DNA of 64,000 bases from Alopecurus myosuroides (taxonomy: Eukaryota; Streptophyta; Magnoliopsida; Poales; Poaceae): NCBI GenBank assembly GCA_028641055.1, contig CM054057.1, positions 328,444,482 to 328,508,481 of the forward strand, in the 5' to 3' direction. Made by a program: the position numbers and the translations under genes. The first letter of the stretch is position 1. Each line of letters opens with the position of its first letter. Below are positions 55,216 through 64,000 of the stretch, in pieces. Below the pieces are notes generated by a model, which saw only the letters and a program-made list of their open reading frames with translations, had not been told where the DNA came from and did not search any database.

Positions 55216-55232
55216 CCCCGGCAACGGCGCCA
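55216..55232 (-). other. E7 primer binding site, distal copy
   Basis: The minus strand reads TGGCGCCGTTGCCGGGG. It is part of a duplication of roughly 60 bp; the other copy is at 55300-55316. Confidence 0.8.
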
Positions 55233-55299
55233 GAAATTCTTTGCTACGCCTTGATGGTGCCTAGACAAGGAGACTTCTTGATGATAATGAATTTTAAAT

Positions 55300-55316
55300 C
55301 CCCAGCAACGGCGCCA
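55300..55316 (-). other. E7 primer binding site, LTR-proximal copy
   Basis: The minus strand reads TGGCGCCGTTGCTGGGG, one base different from the distal copy, 8 bases from the LTR end. Its normal spacing suggests this is the functional position. Confidence 0.8.
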
Positions 55317-55324
55317 GAAATTCT

Positions 55325-56857
55325 TGATGCTTGTGATGGCGTGTTGGGAACCCCAACAGGAGGGTGTGATGAGTACAGCGGTAAGAATTTCCTTTAGTTA
55401 AGAACCAATGTTATCAATCTAATAGGAGAAAGAGGATCTTTGGAAGGTTGATGCCACTGACAGTGGTGATGGTGCCTCGCCGGTGTCAGCAACAACGCGG
55501 AACCTGCACACAACACAACCAAAATACTTTGTCCCAACGGTAGAGTGAGGTTGTCAATCTCACCGGTCTAGCTGAAAACAAAGATTAGACATATAGTCTG
55601 GAAAATTGTAGTGGTTTGTTTAACAGTGTAGGAAAATGGACCGGGGTTCATAGGTTCACTAGTGGTGTCTCTCCATAAAAGATAGCATGCTGGGTGAACA
55701 AACTATGGCTGGGCAATTGAAAAATATAGGTTGCACCGTAGTGCACATTCATGACATGATGGCTACTATGATATTTAGTGCGGGCATTACAACAATATAC
55801 ATAAACCGTAATCCAACTGCATCCTCAGGCTATCATCCGAACCCCCTTAGGTATTAAGTTGCAAGCAACAGATAATCGCATTAAGCGATGTGTGTAATGT
55901 AAGCAATGATTGTGCACGCGGTCACCCACACCGCTGTTTTATCCCTAGTGTCAACATCACATCCTCTCCCATCACGTTTCCGTCACTCGAGCACAGGCGA
56001 AAAGTAGGCATGAACCCAACTATCGAGCATAAATACTCCCTCTTGGAGTCACTAGCAACTACTTAGCCAGAGCAACCACTAGCAACGGAAAGCATGAACG
56101 ATCACAAGTAACATATGCAATAAAGACTATAATCAACTTGGGATAAGTTCAATATCCATCGGATCCCAGCAAACACAGCACATAGAATTTCATAAGAACA
56201 ATCTCGATCATGTTAGGCAGCTCACGCGATCTAAACATTGAGGCATAGGAGGAGAAGAATACCATCTAGCTAATGCTATGGACCCATAGTCGAAGGATGA
56301 ACTACTCACGCATCACTCCGGAGGCAGGCATGGTGATCAAGAGGCCTCCGGTGATGATCTCCTCTCCGGTAGGGTACCGGGAGACAGCTTCAGAACCCCC
56401 TGATCTAGGGTTGACGACGACGGCGGCTGCGGAACTTTTCGGGGATTTTTTATTAGGTACCTAGGGCTTTCCTTCGGAGGGGAATAAATAGGCAAAAGGG
56501 AGACGTCGGTGGGCCACCAGGGTGGCCTCACCACCCCCAGGCGCAGCCAAGGGGGGCCGCGCCTGGTTATGATGAGGGCCCCCTGGTGCCCGTCTTTGAC
56601 TCCTCTTCGGACTTCTGGATGCTTCCGAGGAAAATAGGAACTTCGGGATTCGTGGGGTCCAATTTCGAGAATATTTCCAGAACAACTTTTCTGAAATAAA
56701 AAACAGAAGAAAACAGGGAATTGGCACTTGGCATCTTGTTAATAGGTTAATCCCGGAAAACGTGTAAAAATGCTATAAAGAAAGGAGAAAACATGTAGAA
56801 ATTGGCATAATATCAACATGGAACATAATAAATTATAGATACGTTGGAGACGTATCA
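55325..56857 (-). repeat. E7 5' LTR (recombinant type)
   Basis: Minus TGATACGTCTCCAACGTATC start at 56857; AAGCATCA end at 55325. The U3 half (56500-56857) matches E5, including the GGGGTCC and GCCACC-rich part. The half after the TATA-like TATTTATT (near 56487) matches E6. Confidence 0.85.
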
Positions 56858-57240
56858 ATGACCCAAAAGTATATAAAGGAGTAGATGGTACTATGCAAAG
56901 ATGTGTTCCGGAATATGAACAACGAGAAATATTGAAAAAATGTCATGTTAGTGCTTATGGAGGACATCACGGTGGAGATAGAACCGCACAAAAGGTTATA
57001 CAATCAGGTTTTTATTGGCCTACTCTCTTTAAAGATGCAAGTAAATTTGTTTTATCTTGTGATGAATGTCAAACAGCTGGTAATATTTCTAGACGTAACG
57101 AAATGCCTATGAAATATTCTCTTGTTATTAAACCTTTTGATTGTTGGGGATTTGACTTTATGGGTATGTTTCCTCCTTCAAATGGTTATACTCATATTCT
57201 TGTTGATGTTGATTATGTTACTAAATAGGTAGAAGTAATA
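56858..57240 (+). pseudogene. Athila integrase fragment between two LTRs
   Basis: The 56893-57228 reading has the HHCC domain (QRCVPEYEQREILKKCHVSAYGGHHGG split by usual spacing, CDECQTAGNISRRNEMP) and the beginning of the core (DCWGFDFMGMFPPSNGYTHILVDVDYVTK) with its first Asp, then TAG in place of the usual Trp codon. The wording is Athila lineage. This is the only Athila pol sequence in the window. It is a remnant of an older element into or beside which E7 and E8 went. Confidence 0.85.
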
Positions 57241-58822
57241 TGACACGCCATAAACGTATCCTTAATTTCTGATGTTCCATGTTGTTTTCATATTGTTTGC
57301 TATACACTTTATGTCATTTTTATCGATTTTCCGGACTAACCTATTGACAAGATGCCACAGAGAGAGTTCCCTATTTTATGCTTTTCTTAGTTTCAGAAAA
57401 GTTGTTCTAGAAATATTCTCGGAATTGGAAAATTCAAAGTTCGGAGGTCCTATAATTCCCGAAGGTTCCACGGAGTCCCAAAGAGAGCCGGAGGGGGCCA
57501 CAGGGGGCCCACACCATAGGCCGGCGCGCCCCCTAGCCGTGCCATGGGGTGGTGTGGGCCCCCCAGGCTTCCGTGTTCTTTGCCCTTTCGCCTATTTATA
57601 CCCTCCTCGACATATTAACCCTAAATATATACCACTTCGTCTCAAGAAACATCCGAGGCCGCCGTCATCGTCATCCCGAGATTGGGAGGGTTCTGGAGCT
57701 CTCCCCGGCACCCTGCCGAGAGGGGAATTCATCACCGGAGGGGTCTACACCACCATGCCGTCCTTGAAAGTGATGCGTGAGTAGTTCATCCCTAGACTAC
57801 TTGTCCGTAGCAGTAGCTAGATGGTTGTTCTCTCCACTTTGTACCTCATGTTTAGATCTCGTGAGCTGCCTCACATGATTTAGATCATCTTTATGTAATG
57901 CTACATGTTGTGTTTGTTGGGATCTGATGAATGTTGAATGCTATGTATTCTGATTATCAATCTATCATGTTATCTTCATGCATATGTTATTTATGATCTT
58001 GCATGCTCTGTGTTATTAGTAGATGCTTTGGCCAAGTATATGCTAGTAACTCTAAGAGGGAGTATTTATGCTCGATAGTGGGTTCATGCCTCCTCTGCAT
58101 CTGTGCTCGAGTGACAGAAACGTGATAGATGGAGGATGTGATGTTTCCATTAGGGAGAAAACAACGGTGTTTACGTAGTTTACATTGTTTACATTACACA
58201 CTTTCCTTACTGTGATAACTGTTGCAAGCAACTTAATACCCAACATTTGTGCGGATGATATTCGAAGGATGGATTATTAGACATAGATTCAGTTGGATGA
58301 CGGTCTATGTATTTTGTTGCAATGTCCGCATGAATCACATACTAATCTTTATGTCTTGCATATGCACTACGGTGCAGCCTTCATTTCTGACAATTGCCCA
58401 GATGTCATTTGTTCACCACACATGTTATTTATCTTTCACAGAGAGACACCACTAGTGAACTTTGGACCCCGGACCTTTTTCCTCATATTGATAAAACACA
58501 TACTTCTTTCACACTACTTTCATACCGTTTTTCCTACTGTTTTCCACACCATATGTTTAACCTCTTTGTGTTCAGCAAAATAGGTGAGATTGACAACCTC
58601 ACTGCTTCGTTGGGGCAAAGTGATTTGATTGTGTTGTGTAGGTTCCACGTTGCTTCTGAACCGGTAGTGCATCGTGCCATCTTAGCTGCATCAACCTTCT
58701 GAAGTTACTCCTTCCTCCTACTGGTCGATTCAACCTTGGCTTCTTTCTGAGGCAAACTTGCTGCTGCGTTTTCCATATCTTCCTCTTGGGGTCTCCCAAC
58801 GAACATGTGTTCACATGCATCA
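57241..58822 (+). repeat. E8 5' LTR
   Basis: Begins TGACACGCCATAAACGTATCC, a mutated form of the family's TGATACG start. TATA-like TATTTATA near 57592. Ends GCATCA ten bases before the PBS. U3 is of the E6 type. Confidence 0.8.
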
Positions 58823-59055
58823 ACGCATTTTCCAGCGCTGTTGCCGGGGAGGAAGAGAATTTCTGCAAGGGGAGTCTCTCACTTCCAATCTTTTTACTTT
58901 TATTTTTATTTTTCTTATTTTATTTTGTCTTGTTGGCTTCTCTTTATCTAAAACACACACACACAAAATTAGTTCTTATTCTAGCTGTAGTTCTATTCCT
59001 GTTTTCAGTTTTGTTAAAATGAGTACTCTTGTTCATGTTACCATGTCACATGAGG
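58642..59055 (+). repeat. 414-bp direct repeat, copy A (LTR end, PBS, leader)
   Basis: Matches 60737-61151 nearly base for base from gttccacgttgcttct to catgagg. Its PBS (58833-58850) is mutated (cagcgctgttgccgggga). Confidence 0.9.
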
Positions 59056-60736
59056 CTGGGCCGAAAATGGTATTTTTCGCGCAGGGTGACGGTTAGGGAG
59101 TGGGCTTGGGCCATCTACTCGTTGCGTTGAGCGACAGATAAATAATTAACACACTGGCCGACGTGGCGCGTTCCTACTGGACGGTATCGCTTCATTTAAG
59201 TGGTCTGTTTCTGCTCGTTGGATCTGGATCTAACGACTGATATTTCAAAGAGGGGGCTAGGGTTTACCTCTGGCTGGAATTTGGTCGCCGGCAATGGCGG
59301 GGACGGTGGCGCTGGCACGGGTGTTGACGACAGTGACGTTCTGTTGATCCTCGAGCTTAACAAAGACCATGACGAGGTTCACCAGAACATGGTGATTCGA
59401 ATGCCGGCGATGGTGTTCACTTTGGTGGCTCCTCTCGGTGGGGCGGTGGATACCCGAGGCGTCCGGGGAGGTTCCTTCTCCGGCGAGCTCTTCCTCGCCG
59501 CTATGCTGCACCAAAACAACGCACAAAGGATTCAAAACATGCGCAAGGAAGCAAGGAGGCTAAAGGGAGTGCTCTCGGGCTCGGACTTGCGCCAATCTCC
59601 TCGCAATTCGACGAATACGTCGATGGCAACAATGAACTCCGGCGAGCTTGTTCTCTGGCTTGGTGGCGAGAGAGAGGGGGACACCAGAGGGCAAATGGAG
59701 AGGACACCGTGGGATACAAGAGGAGGACCAGGGGAAAATCAATAGGGCATGGAAACGGCTGTAGTAAATCGATTTGATGTCTCTTTACTCAGGTAGAAAC
59801 GGAAGAGAAGGGTTGAAAACGATGATGACATCATAGCTGACGTCAGCATTTTTTTTCTTTTTTCCTGTTTTCTTATTTATTTATTTTATATCTTCTGTTT
59901 AAATAATCCAATTAACATGAAACAAAATTCTAGATTCATAATATTTCAAATACTTTCTAATAGTACCATTTTTCTGGGGTTTCCATGTTTTGAATTTTTC
60001 AAATTACAAAATTAAAAGAATTCATACATGCCTTATTATTCCAATTAAATGGAAAATCTCAAATAAGTTCATAAAATTTCAGTGGCTTTATAAAGATCAA
60101 ATACTATTTTCCAAAACCATTTCCAGTCGTTTTCATCTTTTTATAATTTTAAAATATGATGAAACCATGAATAGTCACTTAATAGAAAATTTTCATTATT
60201 TACTTGAATTGGGGTTTAATAAAAATAATGAGGTTTTCTCAAATGAAGATGTTGTTTTCCCAATTGAAAAAATTATTTTTCCAAGTTACTATACTTGTTT
60301 TCATAACCAATTAATTTATATAACACTTTATTGTTTTGTTGATTGACATAATACTTGGAAAACAATTAACCAACTTTTATCCATTTGAGGTTAATAATAA
60401 TAGTGACATAATTTCTTGGATAGAAGGAGAAAATATTAGAGATAGTAACTCTCTAGTTTTTAATTATCATAATCATTTTAAAAATGTTAGTTGAGTTCAA
60501 AACGTGTAAGATGTTTGCTAAGAAAATATTTTATTCACATGAGGAAACATATTTTATTTTAGGAATAGGCTTTAGGGTTTATGGAAATAAGGCAATTTGG
60601 ATTCTTTATTCCAATTACATATTGTTTTCTTTTCTTTCTTCCTTTTATTTGGTTTTTGGTGACTTGCTTAATCATGAAAACAAAAAGTTTCAATTTTTTG
60701 TGATTTTTGAGTTTTCCAAAAATTAGGGATGTTACA
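59056..60736 (-). repeat. Foreign LTR piece between the direct repeats
   Basis: The minus strand starts TGTAACATCCC at 60736, a common start of grass Ty3/gypsy LTRs. An AT-rich half is followed by a GC-rich half; the other end lacks a TG/CA boundary and no target duplication flanks it. The reading 59200-59745 is not a credible gene. A TGACGTCA palindrome sits at 59838-59845. Confidence 0.5.
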
Positions 60737-61151
60737 GTTCCACGTTGCTTCTAAACCGGTAGTGCACCCTGCCATCTCAGCTGCATCAACCTTCTGAAGT
60801 TACTCCTTCATCCTACTGGTCGATTTAACCTTGGTTTCTTTCTGAGGGAAACTTGCTGCTGTGCTCTTCATACCTTCCTATTGGGGTCTCCGAACGAACG
60901 TGTGTTCACACGCATCAAAGCATTTTCTGGCGCCGTTGCCGGGGAGGAAGAGAATTTCTGCAAGGGGAGTCTCTCACTTCCAATCTTTTTACTTTGTTTT
61001 AGTTTTGCTTAGTTTATTTTATTTTGTCTTGGTTGCTTCTGTTTATCTAAAACACACAAAATAAATTAGTTCTTATTTTAGCTGTAGTTTTATTCCTGAT
61101 TTTAATTTTGTAAAATGAGTAATCTTGTTCCTGTTACCATGTCACATGAGG
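60737..61151 (+). repeat. 415-bp direct repeat, copy B (LTR end, PBS, leader)
   Basis: LTR part to 60917, intact PBS TGGCGCCGTTGCCGGGGA at 60928-60945, leader and the first codons of the E8 ORF (from 61115). Confidence 0.9.
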
Positions 61152-61918
61152 AAATGATCTTCACTTTCAAACAAGGGAGTGATTAGAGTTTTAAGGAAGC
61201 TTGGTCTAGAGTTTTTTATTCCTATTTCAAAATTGAACCTAAAATGACTCTAAGCCTGTTTCTTCGTATCTTTTACTTTGGTCTTGTTCTTTGTTATAGA
61301 TATGCTTTGGATACTGTGGTAGGAGGAGATTTCCTTCATTGTGATGGAGAGCAAGATTTTAATGCTGTAAAAAATTAATTGCAACCTACAGTTTACCCAG
61401 TAGTTCGGGTAAAGCCTTTGCAAGTATTTATGCTAGATTGAATACTCTTGAGTCACATATTTCTTATTTAAAAGAAGGTTATGGCCAGATTCGTGAACAT
61501 CTTGATTATGTCCCAATAAACTCCGAAGCCTCAAATATGATTCCTTTGGTTAAGGTTGCTATAAACTGTGAAACGTTTCATGCTCGTTGTCATATTATGT
61601 CTGAATTTTGTCTTATGCCTAAAGAGATTTATGACTCTTTGAACCTTTGGGGACTTGCTGCGGGAGGGGAAGAAAATTCCTCTCATTAATAACACCACTA
61701 TATTTCCCATTGGGATAGATGAGGGAGTGTTTAAAAAACTCCTTGTAAAAACGGTCTCCACTGATTATCTTGTTATTGAATGTGTAGGAGGAGGACAAAT
61801 TACCCTTGGAAGATCTCTGCTGAAGCTCTTAGGAGAAACTATTGATATGGGGAAAGGTACCATAACTTTCACTTCCAAACCATGCTTGGACCATAAGTTC
61901 TCTAAAAGTAAAAAATAA
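61115..61918 (+). pseudogene. E8 reduced Gag/protease-like ORF
   Basis: It starts MSNLVPVTMSHEEMIFTF. After a TAG near 61183 it continues with a Gag-like helical part (RIFYFGLVLCYRYALD, GDFLHCDGEQDFNA). After a one-base shift near 61370 comes a segment resembling Athila protease: VKVAINCETFHARCHIMSEF, LMPKEIYDSL, and after another shift GQITLGRSLLKLLGETIDM. Where the protease active site D-x-G should be, the sequence reads HIMSEF, so it would be inactive. The ORF looks like a shrunken Gag joined directly to a dead protease. Confidence 0.55.
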
Positions 61919-62417
61919 GGGTAAGAAAGGTAAGCGTAGACCTCGTAATGATTTTGATACTTCTTCACTTGAAAACACCCGATTCCACTTTTCTGGGCCT
62001 AGCTAAAAGGCGTTAAAGAAAAGCCCTTCTTGGGAGATAACCCATGATTTTATTTTTGCTTTGTTTTTCTCTGTTTTCTTTGAGTCAAGGGGTTGTATAC
62101 TTCTGTAGCAACTCATTTTTATCTATTTTTTTCATGTTTTAGTAGTGCCAAGTAAGGTTTCTGACGAGAGTTGGAGTTGGTTTTCGGATTTCTGTGCAAG
62201 AAACAGATTTCTGCTGTCCACCATAAAAAATCTTATAAATCATAGAAAAAATAGAATGACCTGAAATTTCTTGTGCTTATTTCTCGGCTAATTTTGCAAC
62301 TTTTTCGTTCTTTAAGTTTTTTTATCTGAGCAACATAAGTGCCCCGACAAAATTCATGTTTACACACTGTTCTGGTTTAGACAGATTCTATAATTTTTCT
62401 TGCATTTTCTCTTTTAC
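61919..62417 (+). other. E8 interior, non-coding
   Basis: Shares ctaaaaggcgttaaagaaaag and the following few hundred bases with E5 (33250-33273 and 34500-34900). It shows the E5 site before the CACTA insertion. No gene supported. Confidence 0.7.
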
Positions 62418-62422
62418 GATGT

Positions 62423-63799
62423 AGAAAATGGTCTTGATGACCCACAAGTATAGGGGATCGCAACAGTCTTCGAGGGAAGTAAAACCCAAATTTATTGATT
62501 CGACACAAGGGGAGCCAAAGAATATTTGTGAGCCTTAACAAGTGAGTTTTCAATTCACCTGCACCTGAAAGTGGACTTGTTCGCACTGGTTTATCACTAG
62601 TAACAGTTTTATAGTAGCAGCAGTAGTGAAATAACATCGGCACTGGAATAAAAACAGCAGCAGTGCTGATCGAAGTAAAGAACGGGATTAAATACTGTAG
62701 GCATAGGGATATATGAACGGGCGTTGCATGGATAAGATAAAGCATCCAAGCACTAAGTAACCATAGGCATGTGTTCAGTAAATAGTCATACATGCTCGCA
62801 ATGAGAACTTGCACAACATCTTTTGTCCTACCAACCCGTTTTCAGGGGGGCCTCAAGGGAAGTACTAGTAATTAAGGTGTTCCTTTTAATAGAACACCGG
62901 AGCAAAGCATTAACACTATGTGAACACATGTGATCCTCGCATCACAGACATCCCCTCTGGTTATCCCAATTTCTGTCACTTTGGGGCCTCGGGTTCCGGA
63001 CAAAAAAATGTGTAAACAACTTGCAGGTATGATCAAGAAACAATAATTATCATCTTGATTCAATAACATGTTCAGATCTGAGATCATGGCACTGGGGCCC
63101 AAAGTGGCAAGCATTAAGCATAACAAGTTTCAACAATGGCAATAGCACTAATAGAGGATACTAGGCACTATGCCCTAACAATCACGACATTATTACATGA
63201 ACGATCTCATCCAATCCCTACCATCCCCTTCAGCCTACAGCGGGGGAATTACTCACACGTGGATGGGGGAAACATGGATGGTCGATGGAGAGGCATTGGT
63301 GATGACGATGACGATGATCTTCTCCAATTCCCCGTCCTGGTAGGGTGCCATAACGGAGTTTCTGAACTCCAAAAACGGATGCGCGATGGCGGCGGAGCTA
63401 CGGACTTCTTTCCGGAAAACTATCGAACACCCCCCCCCCCCCCCGTGTTTTAGGGTTGAAGGCTATTTGTAGTCGAAAGGGGAGACCGAGGGGGGCTCTA
63501 GGTGGCCCACACACTATGCTGGCGCGGCCTAGGGGGGAGCGCCAGGGGGTGGTGTGGCTCCCCTGTGGCTCTTCTCCTGGCCTCCTTCTGGCTCCCGGAG
63601 TCTTCTGGTGTTTTAGGACTAATGGGGTCTTTTCCGGGCAATTTCCCGAAAGTTGATTTTTCTGCAAAAAAAACGAGACACCAAGGTAATTCTGCTGAAA
63701 ACAGTGTTAGTCTGTGTTAGTTGCATTCAAAACACACAAGTTTAGAGGGAAAAAAATAGGAAAAGTGTTCGGAAAAGGAGATACGTTTTTAACGTATCA
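62423..63799 (-). mobile_element. Probable solo LTR, about 1.38 kb
   Basis: The minus strand starts TGATACGTTAAAAACGTATC at 63799, the family's inverted-repeat start. Flanking gatgt occurs at 62418-62422 and 63800-63804 as probable target duplicates, although the distal end (minus ...CATTTTCT) is not a clean CA. It sits in E8's interior, which resumes at 63805. Confidence 0.6.
63430..63444. repeat. Run of 15 C
   Basis: A homopolymer inside the solo LTR, in an Athila-type GC-rich U3/R zone. Length is prone to sequencing error. Confidence 0.9.
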
Positions 63800-63804
63800 G
63801 ATGT

Positions 63805-64000
63805 CAAGTGGATTTCTTTGCTTCACGAAACATCAGTGGCTATAGATAATTTTTAAAAGTATCAATAGCACTTGTGCCCTTACAGAACCCATCAAGTTTT
63901 TATTGGTGCACTAACCCTCTAATGCGAATTACTCTTTGAGTGTGGTGTGATGTACGTTTTCAAGGGTCAAGAGAAGAGGGTGATATATGTGATCAAGAAG
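63805..64000 (+). other. E8 interior to window end
   Basis: Non-coding; its last part matches E5 35070-35130 (gttttcaagggtcaagagaagag, gtgatcaagaag, split here by small differences). No gene. Confidence 0.6.

Larger units (their letters stand above)
50441..56857 (-). mobile_element. E7: non-autonomous Athila-type element lacking its 3' LTR
   Basis: 5' LTR at 55325-56857, two PBS copies, a short ORF (54432-55040) and the non-coding block seen in E5/E6 (53691-54431 and 50441-50788, split by a solo LTR). The left end, including the 3' LTR, is missing. It resembles E6 in reading direction and ORF. Confidence 0.8.
57241..64000 (+). mobile_element. E8: Athila-type element, running off the window
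   Basis: 5' LTR at 57241-58822, PBS and leader, a duplicated LTR-end/leader block, a reduced gag/protease-like ORF (61115-61918) and the family's non-coding 3' block, split by a solo LTR and resuming at 63805 with tttcaagggtcaagagaag as in E5 35078. The 3' LTR is outside the window. Confidence 0.75.

Noticed and set aside
57241..58822. Solo LTR at E8
   Set aside because: A PBS (mutated) and leader follow directly, and the family's interior continues downstream, so it is a 5' LTR of a longer element.
59200..59745. 181-codon open frame as a host gene
   Set aside because: It sits in the GC-rich half of a minus-strand LTR piece and has no recognisable domain or start context.

Overview
The window is plant nuclear DNA, almost certainly from a Pooideae grass and most likely a Triticeae species (wheat, Aegilops, barley or rye relatives). 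The evidence is a dense nest of Ty3/gypsy LTR retrotransposons of the Tat, Athila and CRM lineages, CACTA and Helitron transposons, and a SINE that looks like Au SINE. There is no bacterial-style gene organisation, rRNA, tRNA gene or CRISPR array. Only one host gene is recognisable: a pectin methylesterase/invertase inhibitor-like (PMEI) gene on the minus strand near 48.1-49.0 kb, and it is split by the SINE.

Layout, left to right. 279-5691: truncated minus-strand Tat-lineage element (E1) whose LTR/PBS junction is tandemly triplicated. It sits inside the 3' LTR of a minus-strand CRM-type chromovirus (E2, 5692-13500). E2 in turn sits inside the archaeal-type RNase H domain of a plus-strand Tat-lineage element (E3, 13501-20177), which also carries a multi-part antisense ORF. 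E3's 3' LTR ends inside a scrap of another CRM-like LTR. Next comes a second plus-strand Tat-lineage element (E4) spread over 20303-22708, 29371-30976 and 43361-about 47250. It is split by a CACTA relic (20793-21250), by E6 (minus Athila-type, 22709-29370) and by E5 (plus Athila-type, 30977-43360, perfect TSD cgcac). E5 contains a 1225-bp CACTA transposon (33274-34498, TSD aga), and its right LTR contains two head-to-tail Helitrons (38177-42943).

47.25-50.2 kb is the only low-TE stretch and holds the PMEI gene. 50.4-56.86 kb is another minus-strand Athila-type element (E7) with a 2.9-kb solo LTR inserted (50789-53685, TSD cttgg). A 383-bp Athila integrase scrap follows, then a plus-strand Athila-type element (E8, 57241 to the window end). 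E8 contains a directly duplicated LTR-end/leader segment, a foreign minus-strand LTR piece and a solo LTR.

None of the retrotransposon coding regions is intact: each has nonsense codons, frameshifts or truncations, so present activity is unlikely. The Athila-type elements carry only short ORFs and appear to be non-autonomous, dependent on proteins supplied by relatives. The insertion order can be read from the nesting: E3 before E2 before E1; E4 before E5 and E6; E5 before the Helitrons and the CACTA; the PMEI gene before the SINE. Most boundaries come from direct comparison of repeat copies inside the window. Family names rest on recognised motifs and were not checked against a repeat database.
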